Assembly (NCBI GenBank): GCA_022451885.1 | Contig: JAKUNN010000006.1 | Location: forward strand, 1-35,332 | Direction: 5' to 3' | From: Dehalococcoidia bacterium | GTDB taxonomy: Bacteria > Chloroflexota > Dehalococcoidia > Tepidiformales > Tepidiformaceae | DNA length: 35,332 nt | Part shown: positions 9,321-18,524 of the stretch, one piece after another | How positions within the stretch are numbered: position 1 is the first letter of the stretch | How the letters are laid out: each line of letters starts with the position of its first letter | Notes under the pieces: model-generated | What the model was told of the DNA's origin: nothing | The model's input: only the letters and a program-made list of their open reading frames with translations | Database searches by the model: none | Translations under genes and position numbers: made by a program

Positions 9321-10598
9321 TTATGTAGTGCTTGGCTCAAACGTTTTTGTGTCAGGTTCCTTGGCGCCTACTAAAATTGCCATATTTCCGTCCGGATGTG
9401 CATTATCCATCATCAATTGGTGACATAAACCTGTTTCATCGAATTTAAATGTTCGGGAAAGACAAGGATCAATTTTTTGTGCGCGTACTAAATCATTGAA
9501 TGCTGTCGCTTCATCATCATTTGCGAAGTGCGAACCTTGCAGTCGCTTTTGACGCATCCACAGATAACGTAAGTCAACATCTGCGTTATATCCAGAAGTT
9601 CCGGCACAAATAGCAACCATTCCTCCGGTAGAGCAGACGAACATAGAGGTGGGGATGGTATCTTCACCTGGGTGTTCAAATATGATTCGAGGATTTTTTC
9701 GTTCACCTAGCGCATCCCAAATTGCTTTGCCGAAAGAACGTGCTCCAGCCAAGAAGTTCCCCATTTCCTCGTTGTTTTCCCAGCCAGGAAGTCTACCCCA
9801 GTGTGAAAATTGTTTTCGATTGATATAGCCAGCAGCTCCCAGACTTTCACAGTAGGCTCCTTTTTCATCGTTTGAAACAACTGCAATTGCTTTTCCTCCT
9901 GCTAAGGCAACCAGTTGAATAGCCATGGAGCCTAAGCCACCTGCCCCTCCCCAAATTAAAACGACGTCATCTTCACGTACATTGTGTGGGCTCCAACTAT
10001 GTAACATACGGTAAGCAGTCGCACCTACTAAAGTTGGTGCAGCAGCTTCTTCCCATGTCAGATGTTGAGCTTTTGGTAGGCATTGGTGAGCTTGCACTTT
10101 TGTAAATTGTGAAAAGGATCCCCAATTCGTTTCGTAACCCCAGATACGAAACGAAGGATCGAACATAGGATCTTCTCCCGCCAATACGGACGGGGCAGAA
10201 ACATCCCATTCTCCACAGTGGACGATTACCTCGTCCCCAACTTTTACGTTTTTCACATTTTCACCAATGGCATAAACGATTCCTGATGCGTCGGAACCAC
10301 CTATATGAAAATCTTCAGTCTCTCCAGCTTTTTGTCTTGAAGCTATTACGTCGACTGGGCTGCCTAATGAAGCCCAGACATTGTTGTAGTTGACGCCTGC
10401 AGCCATTACATAGACAAGAGCATCGTCTGGCCCTACTTCTGGAATAGGAATCAATTCAGTTTGAAAAGCATCCTTTGGTTCGCCATAACGTTCTTGTCGG
10501 ATTAACTGGGCGTGCATCTTTTTCGGCACATGACCTATTGGTGGTGCTTCGCCGACAGGGAAGGATTCAGCCTTTTGATTTACCATTACACTCCTCAC
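9321..10598 (-). CDS. ccr: Crotonyl-CoA carboxylase/reductase
   Basis: MDR-superfamily protein with Ccr-like segments: [46 protein letters not shown], [54 protein letters not shown] region, [32 protein letters not shown]. Confidence 0.93.
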   Translation of the reverse strand: MRSVMVNQKAESFPVGEAPPIGHVPKKMHAQLIRQERYGEPKDAFQTELIPIPEVGPDDALVYVMAAGVNYNNVWASLGSPVDVIASRQKAGETEDFHIGGSDASGIVYAIGENVKNVKVGDEVIVHCGEWDVSAPSVLAGEDPMFDPSFRIWGYETNWGSFSQFTKVQAHQCLPKAQHLTWEEAAAPTLVGATAYRMLHSWSPHNVREDDVVLIWGGAGGLGSMAIQLVALAGGKAIAVVSNDEKGAYCESLGAAGYINRKQFSHWGRLPGWENNEEMGNFLAGARSFGKAIWDALGERKNPRIIFEHPGEDTIPTSMFVCSTGGMVAICAGTSGYNADVDLRYLWMRQKRLQGSHFANDDEATAFNDLVRAQKIDPCLSRTFKFDETGLCHQLMMDNAHPDGNMAILVGAKEPDTKTFEPSTT

Positions 10599-10722
10599 AG
10601 TGTGTCCTCAGTGTATCGATTGTACAACCTTGTTTTCACGTGTGGAATTATTAGAAAAATTCAGTGAAAATTGCTTATTTTTTTATTGTACAGCTCATAT
10701 AGCAACAGAATTATGGATAACT

Positions 10723-10752
10723 TTGTATGATTTTGAGACTACATGCTATATT
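10723..10752 (+). promoter_or_regulatory. Possible sigma-70-like promoter for nuoA (TTGTAT-18-TATATT)
   Basis: Weak matches to -35/-10 boxes in the ~200 bp divergent ccr/nuoA intergenic region; found by eye only. Confidence 0.2.
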
Positions 10753-10798
10753 TCGTCGCCCTTTAGTGAAAATTTTGTAAACTATTGTAGGTAAATAC

Positions 10799-11173
10799 GT
10801 GCTTCACGAATATGGTCATATTGCTGTACTAGTAATTATCGCTCTGGTCTTTCCGGCAGGGGCGCTTGTTCAGTCTTGGGTTTTTCAATTCGTTCGTGTA
10901 CGTCCACGGGTAAGTTCTGACCCTGTCAAAGAAGATACATACGAGTGCGGAATGGTTACTCGTGGTTCTTCTCTCCCACAGTTCAATTTTGGCTTTTATG
11001 TTTTTGCTTTGTTGTTTTTGTTAATTGACGTAGAAATCGTTTTTCTTTTTCCTTGGACTCTTGTTTTTGAAGAAGCTGGTGCAGCGGGTCTTCTCAAAGT
11101 GGTCATTTTTCTTGCCACTTTTGTAGTTGGTGGCCTTTATGCTTGGCGAAAACGTTTATTGGAGTGGCGCTAA
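10799..11173 (+). CDS. nuoA: NADH-quinone oxidoreductase subunit A
   Basis: KEDTYECGMVTRGSSLPQFNFGFYVFALLFLLIDVEIVFLFPW is diagnostic for NuoA; GTG start. Confidence 0.97.
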   Translation: MLHEYGHIAVLVIIALVFPAGALVQSWVFQFVRVRPRVSSDPVKEDTYECGMVTRGSSLPQFNFGFYVFALLFLLIDVEIVFLFPWTLVFEEAGAAGLLKVVIFLATFVVGGLYAWRKRLLEWR

Positions 11174-11700
11174 TGTCTACTCGTTGGTGGTCTTCTACAG
11201 AATTTGCCGAGTTTTTATCTAAACTTGTACCTGATTCAATTTCTCGTGTTGAAGAAAATGCATGTTATCTGGTCCCTGAAAAGTTGGTGGAAGCAATGAT
11301 GGCCTTAAGGGATGATGCTGATAGTAATTTTGTGCATCTTACCAATCTTTGTGCAGCAGATTATTGGGATAAGTTTGAAGTTATTTATCATATACAGTCC
11401 CTCGAAAAGAATTGTATAGCGTCAGTGAAGGTCGAAGTTTTAGATAGGGAAAATCCCGTTTTGCCGAGCGTAACTTCTGTTTGGCATGGTGCTTGGTTGC
11501 AAGAATGTGAAGCCTATGATTTATACGGTATCCGTTTTGAAAATCATCCTAATCTGACTAGAATTTTATTGTGGGAAGGGTACCCCGGTTGGCCTCTGAG
11601 AAAGGATTTCTTAACGATGCCAGGAGGTCTTCAGCCAGGGTTAAATGAATTTGCAGGAACCGCAGCTAAACCTGAACCACCGGTGCATACAGTCGAATGA
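11173..11700 (+). CDS. nuoC: NADH-quinone oxidoreductase subunit C (30 kDa)
   Basis: QECEAYDLYGIRFENHPNLTRILLWEGYPGWPLRKDF signature. ATG at 11173 overlaps the nuoA stop TAA (taATG); the ORF-track start at 11143 is less likely. Confidence 0.96.
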   Translation: MSTRWWSSTEFAEFLSKLVPDSISRVEENACYLVPEKLVEAMMALRDDADSNFVHLTNLCAADYWDKFEVIYHIQSLEKNCIASVKVEVLDRENPVLPSVTSVWHGAWLQECEAYDLYGIRFENHPNLTRILLWEGYPGWPLRKDFLTMPGGLQPGLNEFAGTAAKPEPPVHTVE

Positions 11701-12806
11701 GTGAAATAGTTAAAACCGAACCGTTTGTCATGAATATTGGGCCGCAACACCCTTCTACACATGGTGTTTTTCGTGTGAAGGTAACCGTCGATGGTGAGCA
11801 AATTACGGATGCTGAAATGGTTATCGGATATTTACATAGGTCGATGGAAAAATTGGCAGAAGAACGGACGTACACACAGAATATTCCGTTTACAGACCGC
11901 ACGGATTATTTGTCTTCCATGTCCAATAATTTGGGGTATTGTCTAGCGGTTGAAAAGTTAGGAGGCCTGTCCGTTCCAGCTCGAGGGCAGGCGATAAGAG
12001 TGATAATGGCGGAATTGCAACGCCTTGCTAGTCACTGCATGGGGGCTGGTGCTTTTGCGAACGATACTGGTGCTTGGCAAACGCCTGTGATGTGGTTTAA
12101 CCGCGAACGTGAGCGTATTTTAGATATTTTTGAAATGACTAGTGGAGCTCGATTGACCTGTAATTACATGCGTATAGGTGGAGTAGCGTTTGAATTACGT
12201 TCAGGATTTGAAGAAGCTGTACGTAATTTATTGCCTCGTTTACAACAAACCATTGCTGATGGGCAGGAGCTTTTAGCTGAAAATGAGATCTTTATTGCGC
12301 GTGCTCGAGATGTTGCTGTTGTTTCGCCAGAAACAGCGATTGGAGCAAGTCTAACCGGCCCAATGCTCCGTGGTAGCGGTGTTGCTTGGGATATCCGAAA
12401 AGCAGATCCCTATTCTGGTTATGAGAAGTATGATTTCCAGATTCCCATTGGCTATAAAGGCGATGCTTACGATCGTTTTACTGTCAGGCTTGAAGAGATG
12501 AGGCAAAGTATCAAAATTGTTGAACAAGCGCTTGATGACTTGCCGGGAGGTCCTCATAGCACTGAAGTTCCGCTTGCTTTTCGTCCTCCGGCAGGCGAGG
12601 CATATGCGAGAATTGAAAGTCCCCGTGGGGAATTAGGATATTACCTTATCAGTGATGGTGGACCTTCGCCGTTTAGGTTCCATATACGTCCTCCATCCTT
12701 GATAAACCTTTCGGTACTCAAAGAAATGACCGTGGGGGCCAGTGTGGCGGATGCGATTATTGCGCTGGGGTCTGTCGATATTGTTGTAGGGGAGATTGAT
12801 CGTTAA
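11697..12806 (+). CDS. nuoD: NADH-quinone oxidoreductase subunit D (49 kDa)
   Basis: NIGPQHPSTHGVFRVKVTVDGE, GYLHRSMEKLAEERTYTQNIPFTDRTDYLSSMSNN, SPRGELGYYLISDGGPSPFRFHIRPPS; ATGA overlap with nuoC. Confidence 0.98.
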   Translation: MSEIVKTEPFVMNIGPQHPSTHGVFRVKVTVDGEQITDAEMVIGYLHRSMEKLAEERTYTQNIPFTDRTDYLSSMSNNLGYCLAVEKLGGLSVPARGQAIRVIMAELQRLASHCMGAGAFANDTGAWQTPVMWFNRERERILDIFEMTSGARLTCNYMRIGGVAFELRSGFEEAVRNLLPRLQQTIADGQELLAENEIFIARARDVAVVSPETAIGASLTGPMLRGSGVAWDIRKADPYSGYEKYDFQIPIGYKGDAYDRFTVRLEEMRQSIKIVEQALDDLPGGPHSTEVPLAFRPPAGEAYARIESPRGELGYYLISDGGPSPFRFHIRPPSLINLSVLKEMTVGASVADAIIALGSVDIVVGEIDR

Positions 12807-14074
12807 TGCTTTCCTTTCTAGCTACTGATCACTGGTACGATTTAAGAGATTTGGCAAATCTTTACCGTGTTGTTCTTGAAGGATTAGATCATATTTTTCC
12901 AACTGGTTTGGTTTACGTACTTACAGCACTTTTAGGGTTCATTGCTTTTTTTGTTGTATTCGTTTTACCTTCTCAACTCTACGTTGGAGTTTATGGTGAA
13001 CGTCGCCTCATTGGACGGATGCAAGCTCGTCAAGGACCTAATCGGGTTGGGCCATTAGGTCTTCTTCAACCAGTTGCAGATGCAATTAAACTCTTGCAAA
13101 AAGAAGCATTAACTCCTCGCTCTGCTGATCGCCTAATCATGTGGGCTGCTCCTGTTTTGTTCGTGGCTCCCGCCATTTTAATATTTGCGGTTATCCCATT
13201 TGGGCCACGTATGGTTTTTGCAGATATCCCAGTTTCGCTCATGTATTTTTTGGCAATTTCATCCCTGCCTGTTATCGCTTCTTTCATGGCTGGCTGGAGC
13301 TCGAATAATAAATACAGTCTTTTTGGAGCTATGCGTATTGTAGCGATGTCAATTTCGTATGAAATTCCACTTGTATTAGGATTGCTTGCTGTGTCGGTTC
13401 TCTCTGGCACGATGAGTTTACAAGGAATGGTTTACTGGCAGCAGGATATACCTACATGGATGATCTTGATTCAACCGATTGCTTTCGCCGTTTATTTTAT
13501 TGGAGTGAGTGCTGAATTAAATCGCACCCCCACTGATATTGCTGAAGCTGAATCAGAAATTGTTGCCGGATATTTAACCGAATATTCCGGAATGCGATGG
13601 GGTTTGTTCTATGGTATGGATATTGCCTATGCTTTGGGAGCATCTGCTTTCGCAGCTACTATTTTCTTCGGTGGCTGGTCATTATTTGGACTTGAGCAAT
13701 GGGTGCCGCCTTGGTTAATTTTTATTCTTAAAACGTACCTATTCTACTTTGTGTTTATATGGACGAGAGGTACCTTGCCGCGTCTGCGGATAGATCAATT
13801 AATGTCATTTGCTTGGAAGTTTCTGTTGCCTATTGCGTTGATTAATCTCCTTGTAGTAGCAGTAGAGCGTTTAATTTGGACTTCAAACGATTTGCCTGAT
13901 GCAATTGTTTGGGCATTCGGTGCGGTGAATATTGTCCTGATGGTGGGAATTGTTTTCATTTGGGCAAAGGTTTTTAAATATGATCCGAAAAAAAGACCTA
14001 CGAAGCCACGTCTTGTAAATGAACCGGGTGGATATCGTCCAGTAGATCTTGAACAAGGAGGCCCATCTTTATGA
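12806..14074 (+). CDS. nuoH: NADH-quinone oxidoreductase subunit H
   Basis: GERRLIGRMQARQGPNRVGPLGLLQPVADAIKLLQKEAL, TPTDIAEAESEIVAGYLTEYSGMRWG. Confidence 0.98.
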   Translation: MLSFLATDHWYDLRDLANLYRVVLEGLDHIFPTGLVYVLTALLGFIAFFVVFVLPSQLYVGVYGERRLIGRMQARQGPNRVGPLGLLQPVADAIKLLQKEALTPRSADRLIMWAAPVLFVAPAILIFAVIPFGPRMVFADIPVSLMYFLAISSLPVIASFMAGWSSNNKYSLFGAMRIVAMSISYEIPLVLGLLAVSVLSGTMSLQGMVYWQQDIPTWMILIQPIAFAVYFIGVSAELNRTPTDIAEAESEIVAGYLTEYSGMRWGLFYGMDIAYALGASAFAATIFFGGWSLFGLEQWVPPWLIFILKTYLFYFVFIWTRGTLPRLRIDQLMSFAWKFLLPIALINLLVVAVERLIWTSNDLPDAIVWAFGAVNIVLMVGIVFIWAKVFKYDPKKRPTKPRLVNEPGGYRPVDLEQGGPSL

Positions 14075-14586
14075 GTGGTTTCGGGATCACCGTTGCATTT
14101 TGGATTCTTGCCGCATTAACCTTAGCTTCTGCGGGAGGAGTTATGGCTTCCCGTAACTTAATTCACGCAGTTCTTTTCCTGATAGTTGCATTTTTGGGTG
14201 TTTCTGGATTTTTCATTTTGCTTTCTGCAGATTTTTTGGCTATGGCACAGATTATTATTTACGTAGGTGCGATTTCAGTTTTAATTTTGTTTGCGATCGT
14301 ACTTACACCACGCGCAGAGCGTGACAATAGTGAAACAAGTATGGTTTTGCCGGCTCTCTTATTGGGAACTACTCTTGCTGCCGTATTGTTATTCGTTCTC
14401 TACGATGCTAATTGGAACGTGACTAATGTTGAACCAGGTTTATCTGCTGAGGTATTGGGTTCTGCTTTGCTATCTGTGTGGGTGTTACCTTTTGAACTTG
14501 CATCGGTTTTGCTGACAGCTGCTCTAGTAGGGGCACTCATGATTGTTCGAAGACAAGAAGATGAGGAAGGAGACAGCGCGTCGTGA
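14071..14586 (+). CDS. nuoJ: NADH-quinone oxidoreductase subunit J
   Basis: ASRNLIHAVLFLIVAFLGVSGFFILLSADFLAMAQIIIYVGAISVLILFAIVL; ATGA overlap with nuoH. Confidence 0.97.
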   Translation: MSGFGITVAFWILAALTLASAGGVMASRNLIHAVLFLIVAFLGVSGFFILLSADFLAMAQIIIYVGAISVLILFAIVLTPRAERDNSETSMVLPALLLGTTLAAVLLFVLYDANWNVTNVEPGLSAEVLGSALLSVWVLPFELASVLLTAALVGALMIVRRQEDEEGDSAS

Positions 14587-14897
14587 CTTTAACACTTGAA
14601 CATTTCTTAACAGTTTCGATTCTTCTGTTTGCTATGGGTCTCGTAATTGCACTTTCGAAACGTAATTCAATTGGTATTTTGATGGGTGTTGAGCTAATGC
14701 TTAATGCTGTGAACCTTGTGCTTATTACCTTTGCTCGGTTTGGTGAAAGCACAATGAGTATTACTGGGCATGCGTTTGTCGCTTTTATAATCACAGTAGC
14801 TGCTGCAGAAGCTGCTGTCGCGTTGGCGCTGGTTATTTCTGTTTATCGTACTCGCGGTACTATTGAAGTCGATCGACTTAAATTGCTTAGGTTCTAA
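14583..14897 (+). CDS. nuoK: NADH-quinone oxidoreductase subunit K
   Basis: KRNSIGILMGVELMLNAVNLVLI...AAEAAVALALVISVYRTRGTIEVDRLKLLRF; GTG start overlapping the nuoJ stop. Confidence 0.97.
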   Translation: MTLTLEHFLTVSILLFAMGLVIALSKRNSIGILMGVELMLNAVNLVLITFARFGESTMSITGHAFVAFIITVAAAEAAVALALVISVYRTRGTIEVDRLKLLRF

Positions 14898-14899
14898 AT

Positions 14900-15097
14900 A
14901 TGTGGGTTGAATTTATGACTGTTCCGAATGCATATATAGCCGAGACCTGGTGTGAGATTTTTGCTGCCGAGGGATTACGGCTTACTCCAATTCCTCCCAT
15001 AGGACACGGTGAAGATGCTTCGATGTGGGACGAGCGTGTTTTACATGTTCCTAGTGGTAAAGCACATGTTGCTCGAGAAATTTTGAGGAAGATTTAG
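14900..15097 (+). CDS. Small DUF2007-like protein (65 aa) between nuoK and nuoL
   Basis: MWVEFMTVPNAYIAETWCEIFAAEGLRLTPIPP...RVLHVPSGKAHVAREILRKI has the 'WVEVYTAPN-x-EA-x-LL-x-AEGI...VPxxDxExAREIL' layout of DUF2007 signal-transducing-type proteins. It is tightly packed: 2 nt after nuoK and 2 nt before nuoL. Confidence 0.65.
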   Translation: MWVEFMTVPNAYIAETWCEIFAAEGLRLTPIPPIGHGEDASMWDERVLHVPSGKAHVAREILRKI

Positions 15098-15099
15098 TA

Positions 15100-17055
15100 A
15101 TGCCAGTATATTTTTTAGTTACTGAAGCTGGTGTTCCATCAATAAGTGAAGGAATTCTATGGGCTATTTTAGGAATTCCAGTATTTGCCTTTCTAATCAT
15201 TTTTGGTTTACGACAACGTATTCCTGAGTTGACGTCAGGATATATAAGCATAGGTGCTATTGCTGCCACACTTGTGCTATCTATCGTTGTGCTTTTCAAC
15301 GTTATTGGTGCGGATGGTGGTATTGCTATTCATACGCACAATTGGTTATCAATCGGTGACTTCGATTTTAATTTAGGGGTTCGAGTTGATGGGTTGACTG
15401 CAATCATGTTGATTGTTGTTACCAGTGTGGCCACGCTAGTGCAGATTTACTCGCAAGGCTACATGCATGGAGATCCAGGATATAGGCGTTATTACGCGTA
15501 TATGAGTTTGTTTGCGACGTCAATGCTGGGCCTTGTCCTTGCTGACAACCTTCTTATGCTGTTTGTTTTTTGGGAATTGGTAGGCTTGTCCTCGTATCTT
15601 CTCATTGGGTTTTGGTTCCATAAGCCATCAGCCGCTGCTGCTGCGAAGAAGGCCTTCATAGTTACAAGAATTGGAGACCTTGGACTTTTAGCAGCATTGC
15701 TGTTGATTGGTACTCGTGCGTCGACTTTTCAAATAGATGCAATTCATGAACTTGTCCTCGCAGGTACGCTTGCCGGAACGACCTTAACACTTTTTGGTTT
15801 GGGTATTTTTGCCGGAGCAGTTGGGAAAAGCGCCCAATTTCCATTACATGTTTGGCTTCCTGATGCAATGGAAGGACCGACGCCAGTTTCTGCACTTATT
15901 CATGCAGCCACAATGGTGGCCGCAGGTGTGTATCTTGTGGCACGGTTTTTTCCAATATTCGAAGCGTCACCAGATGCGCGTGAAGTTGTTGCTTGGGTCG
16001 GTGCTATAACTGTTGCAATAGGTGCGTTGATAGCGTTAGTTCAGACTGATCTAAAACGTGTTTTGGCTTATTCCACAATCAGTCAACTTGGGTACATGAT
16101 GTTGGCCTTAGGTGTTTTTGGATATGGTGCTGCTGTTTTTCATTTATTTACACATGCATTCTTTAAAGCATTACTTTTCCTTGGTTCAGGATCCGTTAAT
16201 CATGCGACGAACACGTTTGATATGGGAAAAATGGGCGGATTACGTCACACAATGCCAATTACATTTATTACTTTCCTGATTGGTTCTCTTAGCCTTGCGG
16301 GGATTTTTCCGTTGGCAGGTTTCTTTTCCAAAGATGAAATTTTGGCAGAAGCTTGGATCGAAAATCGTACTTTGTATGGGATTGCTGCGATTGCTGCATT
16401 TTTGACTGCTTTATATATGTTCCGGGCTATTTTCCTCACTTTTTTTGGTGAATATAAAGGAGGGGAAGTGGTTCCAGAGGAAGATAAAAACATTCATTTT
16501 GATGGGATCCCATCAGTCCCTCATGAATCGTCTCGGGTGATGACAATACCGTTGTTAATACTTACGATTGGGGCGATTGGAGCTGGCTGGCTGGCTTTCG
16601 GACGTACCTTCCATGAATTTGTTGAAGCTGCTTTACCCGAACCACCGCACCACGTAGTTCCTTTTAGTTATGGTATTGCAATTTCCTCGAGTGTAATTGC
16701 TTTGTCAGGCATAGCAACAGCTTGGGTAATTTATCAAAAGAAGCTGATTCCAGCTTCAGAAATTTATAAAACTGCTTTCCCTTTTGCCCGTCTTTTTGAG
16801 CACAAATTTGGGTTTGACTGGCTATATGAAAAGATTTTTGTTACAAGGGTATTTCAGCAGTCTTGGAATCGACTAATTGAGCAGTTCGACACTAGGGTGG
16901 TAGATGCTGTTGTTAACGCATCTGGCACTATAGTTCTTGTGTTTGCCCAGGGTGTCCGTGTTGTTCAAAATGGTCAAGTTCAATTGTATGGAGTCGTATT
17001 GGGCGTTGGATTAATTGCCATCGTTATTATTGTCTTCATCGCAAACCCATTGTAG
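15100..17055 (+). CDS. nuoL: NADH-quinone oxidoreductase subunit L
   Basis: FWELVGLSSYLLIGFWFHKPSAAAAAKKAFIVTRIGDLGLL, PLHVWLPDAMEGPTPVSALIHAATMVAAGVYLVAR; long C-terminal extension. Confidence 0.98.
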   Translation: MPVYFLVTEAGVPSISEGILWAILGIPVFAFLIIFGLRQRIPELTSGYISIGAIAATLVLSIVVLFNVIGADGGIAIHTHNWLSIGDFDFNLGVRVDGLTAIMLIVVTSVATLVQIYSQGYMHGDPGYRRYYAYMSLFATSMLGLVLADNLLMLFVFWELVGLSSYLLIGFWFHKPSAAAAAKKAFIVTRIGDLGLLAALLLIGTRASTFQIDAIHELVLAGTLAGTTLTLFGLGIFAGAVGKSAQFPLHVWLPDAMEGPTPVSALIHAATMVAAGVYLVARFFPIFEASPDAREVVAWVGAITVAIGALIALVQTDLKRVLAYSTISQLGYMMLALGVFGYGAAVFHLFTHAFFKALLFLGSGSVNHATNTFDMGKMGGLRHTMPITFITFLIGSLSLAGIFPLAGFFSKDEILAEAWIENRTLYGIAAIAAFLTALYMFRAIFLTFFGEYKGGEVVPEEDKNIHFDGIPSVPHESSRVMTIPLLILTIGAIGAGWLAFGRTFHEFVEAALPEPPHHVVPFSYGIAISSSVIALSGIATAWVIYQKKLIPASEIYKTAFPFARLFEHKFGFDWLYEKIFVTRVFQQSWNRLIEQFDTRVVDAVVNASGTIVLVFAQGVRVVQNGQVQLYGVVLGVGLIAIVIIVFIANPL

Positions 17056-17063
17056 GAGGGGTT

Positions 17064-18524
17064 GTGGAATTAACTGCTTTAGTCTTTCTTCCTGCTGCTG
17101 CTGCTGTATTAATACTTCTTTTGCCGCAGCGATATGCAAAAATTTCTAAGTGGATTGCATTAGCTGCCGCAATTGCTGCATTAGTCCTTTCGGTTGTGTT
17201 GTTCTTCTCTTTTGAGCATGGTGCAGGATACCAGTTTGTTGAACGCTATTCGTGGATACAAATAGCAGGATTTGATATTCAATATGCTTTAGGTGTAGAT
17301 GGTTTAAGTTTGCCTTTGGTTGTACTGACTACATTTTTAACAGTCGCAGCTGTATTAGTTTCGTTTCGTATAAATTTGCGAGAACGTGCGTACTTTGCTT
17401 CTTTATTGGTGCTTGCTACCTCTGTTCTTGGCGTGTTTACGGCACTCGATTTCTTAATGTTCTTCCTTTTCTGGGAACTTGAATTATTCCCTATGTTCTT
17501 GTTGATCACTATTTGGGGTTCAGGTAGGCGAGATTATTCAGCAACCAAGTTTGTACTTTACACCTTGGCTGGTTCGGCTTTCATGCTTGTTGGTATTTTG
17601 ACCCTTGCTTCATCGGCGGGAACATTTGACCTTGAAATACTGGCTTCCTCGGTCTTCGGGAGCACTATGATTCCTCTCTCTGTTGTTTTTGCATTTTTGT
17701 TTGTTGGATTTGCTGTGAAGTTACCGATAGTGCCATTACATACATGGTTGCCTGATGCGCATAGTGATGCACCAACTGCTGTATCGGTAATGCTTGCGGG
17801 GGTTCTTTTGAAGATGGGAGGTTACGGCATTATACGTACTTGTATAACGATCCTTCCCGATCAAGCTAAGGATTTTGATATCGTTTTTGCAACTATTGGC
17901 GCGTTAAGTGTCTTGTATGGTGCGTTTGTTACTTTCCGTCAAACCGATGTTAAACGTCTTATAGCCTATTCTTCGGTTAGTCATATGGGATTAGTTCTGC
18001 TGGGCCTTAGTGGTCTCGGTGTTACTGGATTAGCCGGTGCAACGTATCAGATGCTTGCCCATGGATTGATTACGGGGATGCTTTTTGTAGTTATAGGGTT
18101 AATGTACGATAGGACGCATACCAGAGAAATTTCCCAATTAGGTGGACTTGCTCGTCAGATGCCATTGCTTGCAACCGGTCTTGTGTTTGCTGGTTTTGCA
18201 AGTGTTGGATTACCATCACTTGCTGGTTTTATTGCGGAAATTACAATTTTCCTAGGTGCTTTCCAAGCATTTGAGTGGGCGGTTATATTAGCTATTTTTG
18301 GTGCGGTTCTTTCCGCTGGATATATTTTGTGGACGTTACAGCGTGTAGTTTTTGGGCCACCGAAATCTGAGTGGGATTCACTCACAGATCAAAATCAATG
18401 GTGGGAGCATGTTCCCGTATTGGGTTTGGCAGCTCTAATTGTGCTTTTGGGTGTATATCCTGCAATCATCACTGATATGTTAAATCCGACCTTGGAGTTT
18501 GTTGTGGCGAGGCTCAGTATATGA
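17064..18524 (+). CDS. nuoM: NADH-quinone oxidoreductase subunit M
   Basis: FWELELFPMFLLITIWG, KLPIVPLHTWLPDAHSDAPTAVSVMLAGVLLKMGGYG, RLIAYSSVSHMGLV. Confidence 0.98.
   Translation: MELTALVFLPAAAAVLILLLPQRYAKISKWIALAAAIAALVLSVVLFFSFEHGAGYQFVERYSWIQIAGFDIQYALGVDGLSLPLVVLTTFLTVAAVLVSFRINLRERAYFASLLVLATSVLGVFTALDFLMFFLFWELELFPMFLLITIWGSGRRDYSATKFVLYTLAGSAFMLVGILTLASSAGTFDLEILASSVFGSTMIPLSVVFAFLFVGFAVKLPIVPLHTWLPDAHSDAPTAVSVMLAGVLLKMGGYGIIRTCITILPDQAKDFDIVFATIGALSVLYGAFVTFRQTDVKRLIAYSSVSHMGLVLLGLSGLGVTGLAGATYQMLAHGLITGMLFVVIGLMYDRTHTREISQLGGLARQMPLLATGLVFAGFASVGLPSLAGFIAEITIFLGAFQAFEWAVILAIFGAVLSAGYILWTLQRVVFGPPKSEWDSLTDQNQWWEHVPVLGLAALIVLLGVYPAIITDMLNPTLEFVVARLSI

Noticed and set aside
10600-10794. 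64-aa Cys-containing ORF ([12 protein letters not shown]...) in the ccr/nuoA intergenic region
   Set aside because: Occupies the divergent promoter region, has no ribosome-binding site evidence and a non-protein-like composition; CPQC is probably chance.
13066-13410. 114-aa minus-strand ORF in nuoH
   Set aside because: Antisense to strongly conserved nuoH; nothing recognisable.
15620-15650. GCTGCTGCTGCG-type triplet run (also near 17090-17105)
   Set aside because: Explained by Ala-rich membrane segments of NuoL/NuoM; not a tandem repeat of note.
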